A stretch of 64,000 bases of DNA, from NCBI GenBank assembly GCA_013397935.1, contig VZRN01001146.1, positions 210,063 through 274,062 on the forward strand, written 5' to 3'. Both the position numbers and the translations under genes were made by a program. Positions 48,441 through 58,609 of this stretch are shown here, one piece after another. Source of the stretch: Dasyornis broadbenti (lineage: Eukaryota > Chordata > Aves > Passeriformes > Dasyornithidae). The notes beneath the pieces are model-generated. The model worked only from the letters and a program-made list of their open reading frames with translations. It ran no database searches and was not told where the DNA came from. How positions within the stretch are numbered: position 1 is the first letter of the stretch; each line of letters starts with the position of its first letter.

Positions 48441-49140
48441 CTGGGGAAGCATTCAGGGATTGCCAGCTTTCAAACGAGCCCTGCCTCTGCGTTGGTGAAA
48501 GAGGGAGGCTACAAATCATATCTGCCCGGCTTTTGAAAACACCAGTCACGGAAGCTGAGCAGAAAACACAGAAGGATGTTTTTGTTAATTACCTGTTTCT
48601 CCACTGCCCATTCTTTACCTGAAGTCATTAGTCATGTAACAGAGCGGGCAGGTAACAAAACCCAGCGACGGAGATTTATAGAGCATCTCTCAACCCCAGG
48701 GTCCCGCTGCAGCTTACAGGGTTGGGATTACATCATGCCAGAGCTCTTCAAAGGCTGAGGGGCCAAAACCGCCCTTGGTGCAGCCTCCATCACCCCGCAG
48801 GTGCTGCTCCAGGTCACAAGGAGTTTTGCAGATCCACAGGGACAGGCTCCATCCCTCCCCACCCCTGTCCAAGGGGAGCAGAAGCAGGATGTGGCAGGCT
48901 CTGTGCAGCTCAGCTTCTGCACTGTCCATGCAAGGCAAACAGGGAGGAATGCCATCAGCTCCGGGGGAGTTGCACGGGTGTAACTTCGAGCGGGATTTGT
49001 AATCAATCCTCACCCAGACACTTACTTGAGAAGGAATTCAGGGTTTGGCTGTACGTACACCAGGATCACTTCACAACCACTGAATACATTTCTGATGTAA
49101 TTGAATCCCTCCGTGATTTTTCTTAAAGACAAACCTTATC
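48440..49140. other. intergenic DNA
   Basis: A short hydrophobic frame from ATG 48576 runs into a splice-donor-like CAGGTAACA at 48649-48657 and is treated as a finding. GC-richer sequence at 48720-49010 has overlapping frames on both strands and no recognisable product. Confidence 0.5.
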
Positions 49141-49145
49141 CATTT

Positions 49146-49215
49146 AGGGTCGATTCTGCATCATTAAAGTTAATGGGAGTTTTGTCACTTACTTCAGTGA
49201 CAGTGGGGCTGAGGA
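49146..49215 (+). repeat. palindromic relic, 'CCCATTGACTTCAATGGG' type
   Basis: AGGGTCGATTCTGCATCATT, then AAAGTTAATGGGAGTTTTGT and CACTTACTTCAGTGACAGTG, matches the remembered family text GGCCCGATTCTGCA..CATTG, AAGTCAATGGGAGTTTTGCC, then ATTGACTTCAGTGGGAGC. It is the same family as the minus-strand piece at 5025-5087. Confidence 0.55.
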
Positions 49216-49219
49216 GGGA

Positions 49220-50660
49220 TTGGGGCAGAGCAGATCACTCCATGTATCAGCAGCATCTCTGCCTGTCAACGTCTCCAAGAGTCAGGAAAGGAGTATTTTT
49301 TCATTATTTTGGAGAAAAGCTTGCTCTTAAAGGGCACAAACACTGGGACTTGATCAGGGGTCTGCGACCATGCTGTGCTTTCATCCAGGCTGGAGTAAAT
49401 CCCGAGGGAAGCTGCTGAAATCAGCAGAGAACCAGTCTCAGCCTGGGCAGTGGTCAGCTGGACACAGAGGGGTTTTAGCACTGTCATTATGTGCTTCCCC
49501 CACACTGGCTTTGCAAGAAAATAGTATCCTCTCTCCAGACACACAGCGCTGAAGTGCAAGATATCCTTTTGATTCAAAAGCAAGCACACAAAAGCATTTT
49601 TCCTCATAAACTGCCATGCAAACCTTTTCCCTTTTCCCCGCCAGCCGTTCTCTGTGTCTGATCCCACATCTGTTTGCCCTGAGTGGAAAACACTGGTGAG
49701 TTTAAATGGCATGAGTCAACTCCCATAACCAAGGAGGGCACAGCCTAGACCACCAAATCACAGCTTATGAGTCTTTCCTAGCATATTCTGAGATAAAAGA
49801 TCTCGGTTTTATTCAAACAGAGCCAAATCCTGCTGATACCTAATTTTGCTTCTATTACCTCATTAATAACCTACAGACATTTGCAGCTTACACTTCTTTA
49901 TGTCTGCATTGTGGTTGTCATACCGAGGCACGAGGGCTATTTCTTGTTGTATTTGTTTTGGGTTTAATTCCCAATTCTAGTCTATGCCTCTGCCACCTTT
50001 GCAGGGCTGGGCTCAATTAACCCTTTTGTGTTCTCTTTGCAATGAGCTGCAGCAGTCGACAGGCAATACACGATCTTTTAGCAGTACGAATGTGTTCATG
50101 TGAAAATATTCATTGACAGCTTTATGTGGGGTGGCAATCACTAAAAGTGGGATTTAAAGCACAAAAGTGGCATTTAGTAGTTGAGTGTAAGGCCACATTC
50201 CCATGTCAGTTAACTGCAAGCATGTTTAAAATGTGTATTTTCAGCTGAAAACAAATCTATGCGTTTAACAAATACTTTTCATATTGGTTAGACTGGCAAA
50301 ACCAAAAACAAGTTAAAATAATTTGACCACGTCAGGTAAACTCATTTAAGAAAAAGTTTTAAATGAGGGATAAAACTGTTTACAAGTTTTTAACTGTAAA
50401 ATATTTCTTTTCTTCTTGTATCTTGCCAATATCAATAAAGAAACAACATGTATAAATATATATAAACAGACACTTGGCATAAGAACACATTTCATGAAAT
50501 ATGAGTAATAGAGCAGGAAAATTCAAAGTATATTTCGTTTTTTACTGTACTGAACGGACAGGTTACCGTAAAGAACACATTATGTGCAGATGGATGAAAA
50601 TACAAAGTAGGATGTGTACAGGGTGTTCATTTCCAGGTAGAAACGCAAGCATTTTGGTTC
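49220..50660. other. intergenic DNA, AT-rich second half
   Basis: No gene. GAGCCAAATCCTGCTGATAC at 49819-49838 is a short possible relic of the same palindromic family (usual text GAGCCAAATCCTGCTC). From 50040 to 50500 the sequence is AT-rich with a TATAAATATATATAAAC stretch near 50451-50467. Confidence 0.45.
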
Positions 50661-50664
50661 ATTT

Positions 50665-50864
50665 CAGATCTCACTTACACTGCACTATTTGGTGTCATTT
50701 CATTGACTCCCATGTATTTGGACTTGAGTCCAGCAAAGCACTTAAACACATGCTTAGCTTTAAGCGCACAATAGTCCCCTTGAAGTCAAATTAAGCACAT
50801 ATTTACGTGCTTTGCTGGACCAGGGCCATACTACAGATTTACACAGATGTAAGTGAGCTCAGAT
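50665..50864. repeat. nested palindromic MITE-like relic
   Basis: Two inverted repeats are nested. The inner pair is GTCCAGCAAAGCAC (50728-50741) against GTGCTTTGCTGGAC (50807-50820), a perfect 14-bp match, with TTAAACACATGCTTAGCTTT and AATTAAGCACATATTTACGT continuing the arms, and the centre AGTCCCCTTGAAGTCAA. The outer pair is ATCTCACTTACA (50668-50679) against TGTAAGTGAGCT (50848-50859), with one mismatch. The relic at 2751-2958 shares the inner words, and 58541-58602 shares the outer words. No coding capacity or target-site duplication is apparent. It is non-autonomous and old. Confidence 0.7.
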
Positions 50865-51006
50865 GAGCTCAAGCCACAATGTTTGTGTCCAGATTCAAAT
50901 CCAATTGGCAAATGCTTTCAAAAGCTGGAGGTATTTGGATTAGAGGTTTTGGTCCAAGCCAATCTGTAACTTTAGTACCTGAACCCGCATTTCTTGTGCG
51001 CCCAAG

Positions 51007-51054
51007 ACTCCCATCGGCATTAGTGGGAGCTTTGGAGGCACAAGAAGTACAAGA
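51007..51054 (+). repeat. palindromic relic, partial
   Basis: ACTCCCATCGGCATTAGTGG, then GAGCTTTGGAGGCACAAGAA, resembles the family text ACTCCCATTGACTTCAATGG, then GAGTTTTGCCTGAGTAAG. It lies 140 bases after the nested palindrome, so the two may belong to one composite insertion. Confidence 0.4.
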
Positions 51055-51059
51055 GCAAG

Positions 51060-52280
51060 ACCTCTGGGACTAAAGAGCCAATTTACTTAAACCCAAATTA
51101 TAACATTTTTTAACCTTTAGATTAAACCAAATTCCCACCAGAGTTCAACCCTCGCTCCATTACATTTCTCACCCAGCACTTGGATTTTTTTGTTTATCGT
51201 ATTACTATTGCTTTTGGCCAGCATTCACTTTATTATATAACATTAACCTAGCAAAAACTAATGGGCACCATCAAAGAGCTGTTAACATAAAACACTTACA
51301 AACAAGTGCCATTAGTGGACCAGCAGACAGCACAGGAACTCATTTATGTTACATCTGTTAACGCTAGATAAACACAGATTTACAATTTTTAAATGGCAAA
51401 TAATGCCTCTGTCTGGTCAGTAATTCATTTCCACATTTTTCACAGACTTCACAGATCCTGAAAATTGGTGCCACGCTGCACCCCCAGCTAGGGATAAGCC
51501 AGCTCAGAGGTGCTGGAGCCCACAGTGACACACACGTTCACCCACCAGCCTGTAACATGGCCAGCTTTTTCACCTGGGGCATCAGTGTCCCTTCCTACAA
51601 GGTGGGGGTGGGGGGGAAATCTTCAAAACATCAGCAACAGAAGTTATCACCTCCCACTGTGCAGCTCTAGCATGTTCTGCACGGATCAACAGGTTCCTGC
51701 TTCTGGTATTGCTCAGACCAGAGGTGGCTGCTGGCTTTGGGAAGCCTGTGGTTCCCATAAATGTGGGAAACACCAGCACCGACACGGGAAATTCCCCCAG
51801 GCCAGCACTGAGAGCAGCACGCGAAGCTGGAGAGCCCTTTCAGCAATTCCTGCCCTCTCCAGAGGATGCTTCTCATCAACCACAGCCTCCAACACACACC
51901 TCACCCTTGCTGCGGTCAGCAAAGCCTCTGTGGGACAGCTCTGCGAGTTTATCAGATGCTCTTACAGGATTGGCACTCTTTTTCTTGTTTATTAACCAAA
52001 CCAGAGTGAGATGGTGCTGTTCAATCACCTCCACCGCTGCAAATACAACAGGCAAAGCCCTCCCCACACACAGCACACTGTGAGTGCTCCAGGGAAAGGC
52101 AGGCCCCGAGCGCCCTTAAAACCATCTCCCTTCCCTCACACCACTGAACAGGGCAGCAGGAAACTAAAGAAACACACTGGGTTCTGCTGCAGTCTGATGG
52201 CCACCTGAACCTGCAGCCAGAAATTAATTAGTTTTCCCCCTTTTTTGTAGATATTTCTATACATCAAGGAAAGTACAAAG
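51060..52280. other. intergenic DNA, nothing assigned
   Basis: The 161-codon plus frame at 51510-51995 overlaps others of 124, 76, 69 and 67 codons on both strands and has no known domain. A G-rich GGTGGGGGTGGGGGGG occurs at 51600-51615. Confidence 0.5.
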
Positions 52281-52287
52281 AACATGG

Positions 52288-52312
52288 CAGAATCATAGGG
52301 CTGGAAGGAGAA
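52288..52312 (-). repeat. possible CR1 3' terminus, minus strand
   Basis: CAGAATCATAGGGCTGGAAG, then GAGAA, resembles the reverse complement of the CR1 3' end (AGAATCATAGAATC..GG, then TTGGAAGGGACC). Only about 25 bases match, so the call is weak. A similar word occurs at 3212-3231. Confidence 0.3.
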
Positions 52313-52319
52313 ACAGCAG

Positions 52320-54015
52320 AAATGCTGGCACTAAAGGCTGCAACACAAAGTGAAACTAGGCCTGGCATCCAACACCTACTCCCATAATGTTTTAGCTGTA
52401 GATGGGGAGACTGTGCTGGGAACAGAGTAGTTTGTCATTCCCCCGAGCTAATCTCCAACATGATCTGAAAAGCACACAGGAGAGGAAAAAAACCTCTTCC
52501 TCCCATTGCTCTGGGATTTTGTAACCAACACTAAAAAAAAACAACAAAAAAAAAAACAGTGCCAATAGACACAATAATAAACAAGTGAAATCCTTGCAAG
52601 GGAAAAAAAAAAGCAGGCATTTCTCAAGAAAACATCAAACCATTTCTTGTAGCCACTGCCCAAATTACAGGAGAAATAACATTTCGTTGACACTAGGTCT
52701 GGGATGACACCTTGAGACAGCTGGCATAGCGCATACTTATACCTAGGAGATGGAAACACCCCCAATTTTGACTGCAGGCAGCAAAAAAGCAGCAGCACAC
52801 TTTGCCAAAGCCCAAAACCATCCCCTGGCCCAAACCCACCACTGAGTGAGCAGTACCTGAGACGACGACTCCACACACAGCTTCACCTGCAGCAGAGTGC
52901 AAAACCCCTTCCATGGTGTCCTACAAACAGCAAAACACTCAGAAGAGAGAAACCTGTCTTCTGTGCAGGACAGAGCCAACCTTCCTATTCCTTAATTAAA
53001 TTACAAACAAGTGTGAAATAGAGAGCCCAATTTCACCGTGATGTGGCACAGCTGAGCAGGCCCCTGCACAGCTGAAGCTCAGGAGATGCACAATCACCCT
53101 CAAAACTTTCTTTTCTCCTTGTACTGAGTGACCTTCCTCCCTGTATCTCCCATGACATCTGTGTCCCATGCCCTCTCAGGTCATCTGACACGTCAGGTGC
53201 GTGAACACACTGTGAGAGCTTCTGAAAACCTGAGAAATCCTGATGCAATCACGGAAAGAAATCAGCTGGACAGCCTGGGTACTTGAAAGGCTGTAGAGGT
53301 CAACATCAGGTGGGGAACAGTCCCAGTTCATTAGCCCATAATTACAAAAGCAGATGTTCTGCTCTTCCACATTGCTGGTTTGGATTTTTTATTTCTTAAA
53401 AACAAATAGTACCTTAGTTAACTGCTTTTCTTCACTCAAACACCCAGCAAGCCAGTAATGATATAACTCTAGTCTAAAATTTACTTTTCCTCAGATGGTG
53501 TTGCACATCTCCACGGAGTTTTTTAAAGATGTTATATAATTTTATAATAAACACCAAGATCAGTGTAGCCGTAATACTGAAAAAATATCCTAAAAACTGA
53601 TATAGCACCGAGGGCTGGAAAACACAAGAGTGACTGATGGGTAGTCCTGATAATTCTGTATATCAGGAAGTGGAATGAGAGATGGATAGATAACATAATG
53701 TTGTTATATAGCCATGAAAACAAGCCCATAAAGATATTCCCAGAAATTAAAGCCCGGGCTGTCTCACCATGATTCTTTGCTGTGAAATAAATGATACTTA
53801 CGGACCAATGCAAACCCCAAGGACACACCGAAATACAACAATGAGAGAAAAATCCTGATTTTAAAGAACTGAAACTATTTTCCACTTCTAAGTGTTAGAG
53901 ACTCAAGACCTTGACAGAGTGAAGATCGCCCTGTATCTGCTCTCTGCACCACTGGATGGATCCCAGGAGGAGCAGCCAGCACTGAGTCCATGCCCTGCCA
54001 AAGCAGGCTCTGCTC
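52320..54015. other. intergenic DNA, nothing assigned
   Basis: No gene. A-rich low-complexity text occurs at 52530-52560 and 52600-52612. The 142-codon minus frame at 52448-52876 gains length from those A runs (read as F-rich on the other strand) and is not credible as coding. The 53.38-53.7 kb part is AT-rich. Confidence 0.5.
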
Positions 54016-54017
54016 TC

Positions 54018-54050
54018 ACACCAGTTTTACACCAGTTTTACACCAGTTTA
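54018..54050 (+). repeat. 11-bp tandem repeat, 3 copies
   Basis: ACACCAGTTTT is repeated three times in a row (the last base of the third copy is A). The unit resembles the TTTACACCAG word of the palindromic relics, so it may be a local expansion from one. Confidence 0.9.
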
Positions 54051-54162
54051 GCTCCTGTGTTCTGGGGCTGTTCCTTCAGCATTCTAAGAGGAAAAAACCT
54101 TTCGAACCAGTGCTGCCTGTGAGGCTCCTGCAGCTGACAGAAAGTACAGGCTGGGGAAAAGG

Positions 54163-54190
54163 TCTGTCTGTCTGTCTGTCTGTCTGTCTG
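54163..54190 (+). repeat. (TCTG)7 microsatellite
   Basis: Seven uninterrupted TCTG units, followed by CTCCTGCTCC. It is a potentially length-polymorphic tetranucleotide repeat. Confidence 0.97.
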
Positions 54191-54199
54191 CTCCTGCTC

Positions 54200-56320
54200 C
54201 TCTGATGGTCGAGGAAAAGGTATCTTGGAGAAGAAAGGAATAAGAAGCTCCAAGAGTGAGAGAGTTTGGCTGAAAACTCCACCAGTAAAACATACTTTCT
54301 CCTGCTAGCCTCCTGCAGAACATGTCTTCAATCTATTGGCAGATTTGGACACAAATAAAATATCTTTTGCTCATACATTTTCACATTAAGTTGATCCAGA
54401 TAATTTCTGAAATTAAGTACCTTCTTCCAACTTAACTTGTATTAGCCATGTACTTCTATTAACTCAGCCCAGTGTCAAAATACAGCAGCAGAGGTTAATA
54501 TTTGGATGGAGGTGTTTTTCTAGCCATTCATATCAGTTTTATTTCCTTTCCTTTTTTTGTTCTTTCCTTAACCTCTTTTTTACTGCTGTTAAATTCCTTG
54601 CTTTCATTTTTGCAGGAGTTCAGCCTTCCAGCCTGCTCTCCGATGCTGTTAGACATCAGCCCAGGCTCAGACTTATTACTTCTGATATGTCACTCCTCAG
54701 GCAGGGAGCCTAAAGCAACACTGCTCCCTCCAGCCCTCGCAGGCTTCAGCTGGATCCTCACCGACCCACGGAGCACAGCTATTTCTGCAGCAGGAACACA
54801 GAGGAAATATGTGGAGGACCTGAAGAGTAGGCCCAGCACCTTAATTTGCACTGAGCCTCTGAAACAGGAGCCTAAGCAAGAGGTCAGGATGCTCAGAGGT
54901 GATTTAGCCATGTTAGATTGCTGTGATCGTGTATAAATATGTATGTGTGTATATATATATCTGGTATAGAACTGGGGAAGGAGAGGAATCCAGAAGAACA
55001 GAATATTGAGGGCCTATTCAGTTTTTGAAAGGCACCAATCGTCTCTTAAAACAGATGTCCTGAATTATTCCTGCGCAGAAATGTTTTCCTCCTTCTGCCG
55101 AGGGGTCTGACAGCAATCCATCAGACACGTCCCATCTCCCAGTCCTCTTTCCCCCCCATCCCTGCCCGCTGTCTGCTCACTTCCACCTTATTTCCAGTGC
55201 TACCTTTGCTGCTGACAGTGAGAGACAGCCCTTCCTTCTAGGAATGTTGGCAGGACGAGCTTGATGTTTACTGGCTGTCGTGTGCACAAGGTGCATAAAC
55301 CAAGTGGGTAAAGAGACATCAAATATTTTCTCATTCTCTCTGCTCTGTGGCACCAGGAAGTGCAACATAGGAAGAGGAAATACAGTCACTGGAATGAATA
55401 TTCCTTTTTTTGTCCCTCTCGTTTCTTTACCTTTTTTCCCTTTCCCACAGTGGTCTCTGCATTCCCTTGTCTCATTCAAGCTATATAAATAGTACTGAGC
55501 ACTGATGAGGTCTAAATTCTGTTTAAAACCCCAGAAAGGGCTTCTAAGGTTATATCTGAGTCCTCAGACCGGTTATAACTGGAAGAAATGTCTGTGATTT
55601 AGTGTCTAATAAACAAACTGCCAAGGTCGAGATGGCATCTTCTCCCATATCCATAACCACTTCCCTCAACATTTTGAGCTGTTGCATGTATCAGCAGCGC
55701 TCCCTCCAATGCCCAGCTATGTTTAATTTCCCTTCTATAAATGACTTCCCAAAGAGAAGTGGGTGTGAATTATTACATTGTAAAATAGATTTTTAAAAGA
55801 CGAGCCATGCCAAGTATAAAACAGTTATTGTGTGAGGAGCAAACACAGGGGAGGTTTATCTTGTGAGCTCTGGACCTAGGTTTTACACACAGCCAAAAGG
55901 CCGAGGGACAAGTGATTTTAACAGCCTGGTTTAGAAAATGAGCCTGGAGATTGTGATGATCACCTGTAAATATCAGGGTTCTTAAATGTATTTCAAATTA
56001 GAAAGGCTTTGCCTTCCAAAAATAAGTAGATGTTGCTCATCCCTGGACCTGGGTCAAACTATTCCTGTTTCTTTATAGGATTATTCCTCCCAAGGGCTAT
56101 CCAGCCATGCTGGGCTCAACCTTCAGCTTTCCCCAGCAGAGCTGAGTGTTGCTGTCATGTCCTGCCCCAAATCTGATTTTGGTCTGATCCAAAAGTCAGT
56201 CCAGGTCTGATCCATGTGGGGAACCTGGAGTGTGTGGTACTGCTTCCCACGGTAGATCCAAACGTCACAGCACCTTGGCGTCCAACATTTCTCCCTATTT
56301 ACAAAACATTATATCTAAAA
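54200..56320. other. intergenic DNA, nothing assigned
   Basis: No gene recognised. A short (TA)n and TGTG-like patch is at 54936-54960. The 144-codon plus frame at 54502-54936 starts with a pyrimidine-rich, leucine- and serine-heavy stretch and has no domain. Confidence 0.5.
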
Positions 56321-56329
56321 CCGTTACAC

Positions 56330-56770
56330 TGGTAACAAAATTGCAATCAGAAGTTCGGAAATTGCTAAATAGAGCCCATTTTACTGCTTAACTTCGAGGA
56401 AAACCATAAAATTATCAGTCCTCTCTTTCCTCGATATATTTTCCTCACAGTTTGCGATGCTCCGTGGGGTATTTCACTATGTGAACTCCGTGACGGTTTG
56501 GCTCCAAATTATCCCAACATAAAACTGAGCTTATGGAGCCTCACTCAGAGGTTGTGCGGACCCTTTTTATTGGCACGGACTTAAAAAGAACCTTAATAAA
56601 CCTTATAGGCTTGAGGGACTTTTTGGTTGCTGGCTCTTGCCAGCCACACTGCTCAAGTCCCTCTCGCAGCGCCCGTGTGGAAAGCGGGCTGGAACCACAA
56701 TCCGGGGATTTTATAGGGCTGGATTACCTGCCGGCACTGCCTTCTTCCTTCCCTGCGAATCTCAGAGCTG
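56330..56770. promoter_or_regulatory. CpG-retaining, conserved-looking block
   Basis: About sixteen CpGs in 430 bases, including TTCGGAA, TTCGAGG, CTCGATATATTTTCC, GTGACGG and CTCGCAGCGCCCG. There is no low complexity or repeat text. The word pattern (CCTTTTTATTGG, AATAAACCTTATAGG) is AT-rich between CpG clusters, as in many distal enhancers. No core promoter or coding exon is evident. Confidence 0.3.
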
Positions 56771-56774
56771 TTTT

Positions 56775-57900
56775 CTTTGAAAGCAAGCAGGTGATGCTGC
56801 AAGGATACTCATAGCTTAATGCAGCTTGATCGCCCAAGATTATGGACAAGGCCAAAAATAATAGGGTCAGCTAAAACAGAGCCAGGGGGCCATTTGCTGG
56901 TAGGGGGAGAGGTCTGATGTGATTAAAGCTGAAGTACATCCACCCTTGTGCAAGCCATGGAGTCCTGACTCCGTGGATTTTCCTTAAAGCATCCATTTCT
57001 CCTCAGGATTTTATTCCTGCCTCCAATGATGCTGTAATTGTGCGTGTAGGGCAGCAGGCCCCAAGTTTAATCTGCATTTCTCAGGGCCTAAGCTCTGTGC
57101 AGGCTGCCCATGTTTGCACAGAGCTCAGCACAACAGGCATCCAGTCCTGGCTGCGTTCTGTGGTTGCTGTTTTAATTCAAGTCATAATAAATAATAATGT
57201 CAGGTTGGAAATAAATCTTCTGTGTTTGGTCCATGACTGATCCTTCAGCTTAGTGCGTGGTAGAAGCTCCAGCTGGGAAGCTTTGCTGCATCCCATCCTG
57301 GGTCTGGCTCTGTACCACCCCTTCTGGCTCAGTCGCAGCTCAGTTTTCACTTAAGGTGTTGGTACAGTACAGATAATTTCACTTTTTCTCTCATTCTGAG
57401 GCTGGTCACTGACATTAAAGACACTGCACGGGTTTATTCACTCAGATCCCTCTGATCTGCACCATCTGGAGTGACCCAGTGCATCGTTTCTTCATTTCTC
57501 AGTTACCTTGGCTTTATTAGGAAGCACAAACTCCTGGACAGTAACTATTCAGGCAGAGCATTGCTGCTTAATAGCATTTTCACAGGCAGCCGGTGACTAC
57601 TGAAATAGTGCTTTCTGTATGAACTGAAAGAATCAGGACAAATATCTCATGCTGTTTACATTTTACAATTAAGAAGTCTTCATTATTTCTGTAAATCATC
57701 ATTACCATGGCAAAATAACAATGAAACAGCAAAAGTATAAAGCAGTGAAGTAAGCTCAGATACAGCTGATATCACTTTGCTTTTCAGTGTTGTATATTCT
57801 TAGACCAATGCTCCATGCCAGTCCCTGTAGCCAAAAATACATCAAGAGCCTAAAAAAGTAAAATAGAAACATCACTTCAAAATTATTTCAAACAGCATAT
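56775..57900. other. intergenic DNA, nothing assigned
   Basis: No gene, RNA or clear repeat. A stretch at 57445-57475 (AGATCCCTCTGATCTGCACC, then ATCTGGAGTGA) faintly recalls the 'GATCTCACTTACACCAGTGT' relics. Confidence 0.5.
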
Positions 57901-57904
57901 TTCC

Positions 57905-57920
57905 TTTTTTTTTTTTTTTT
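57905..57920 (+). repeat. poly(T) run, 16 bases
   Basis: Sixteen T preceded by TTTCC and followed by CCTTTATACAG. Together they resemble a splice acceptor tract, but no open frame of note follows. Confidence 0.95.
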
Positions 57921-58224
57921 CCTTTATACAGAGCCACAAAGAGAATGGGAAAGATTAAAACTCACCAAAAGCATTGCTTAATTCCTCACCAAGGTGCAAG
58001 TAAATAAAACGTGCCATGGTAAGTTCAAATCACAAAGAGTTTTCAAGAGGGGAAGGTTAATCATTTCTGTCAAACGTTGGAAATGTTAAATGGTTTTTAA
58101 ATCAAAAATATAGGCACCACCAGTGACTCAAGCTGTGCTTTAGACATGTTTGGGGTGATTTTTTTCCAGCAGTCAGTGCTTGTCTCTCACATACCTTCTG
58201 TTTGTCTGAGATGAAATCGGGAGG

Positions 58225-58264
58225 CAATAAATGGAGCACTTACTAGAGGCACCAGGTACTTTCA
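58225..58264 (-). repeat. possible L2 3'-end fragment
   Basis: CAATAAATGGAGCACTTACT, then AGAGGCACCAGGTACTTTCA, resembles the reverse complement of the L2/MIR-type tail (CATTTATTGAGCACCTACTA, then TGTGCCAGGCACTG). The piece is about 40 bases, old and non-coding. Confidence 0.35.
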
Positions 58265-58540
58265 GCAGCAGAGCTATTTGTTCAGAAGGCACAAATTCAG
58301 GCTGTTTGGAGAACCACAGTCCTTGGAATGGAGAACCCTGCAGTGCAAGCCAGGGGTGCTGGACCCCTCCAACACCCCCCCAAGTGACCACCACAGCCCT
58401 CAGAGATCCTCAGCCCATGGGAGAGATGGAGAACCCAGGGAACGGATGGGGCACGGTGGGAAACGAGGATTCAGAGCCACCACAGTCCCCCCATCAGCAG
58501 CGTTCATATTTCATCCTAATGGCTAAAATGACTCTTAAAT

Positions 58541-58602
58541 GAGGCCAGATTATAGGGCCAACCTAATTCACTTAGACTGATGTAAATCCAGGTATCTGTT
58601 AC
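58541..58602 (+). repeat. palindromic relic, 'CACTTACACTGGTGTAAATC' type
   Basis: GAGGCCAGATTATAGGGCCA, then ACCTAATTCACTTAGACTGA and TGTAAATCCAGGTATCTGTT, follows the remembered text GGGGCCAGATTCTGATCTCA, then CTTACACTGGTGTAAATC and .GGAGTAACTC. It shares the outer-arm words of the nested palindrome at 50665-50864. Confidence 0.5.
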
Positions 58603-58609
58603 AGCATCA

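Noticed and set aside
51510..52083. 161- and 124-codon overlapping frames as an exon
   Set aside because: Frames in two plus phases and three minus frames overlap; no splice structure or protein family is evident.
52380..52450. MIR-like text 'TAGATGGGGAGACTGTGCTG'
   Set aside because: The similarity is limited to a purine-rich core and does not continue in order on either side.
52448..52876. 142-codon minus frame rich in phenylalanine and cysteine
   Set aside because: Much of its length comes from translating A-rich low-complexity runs, so it is not credible as protein.
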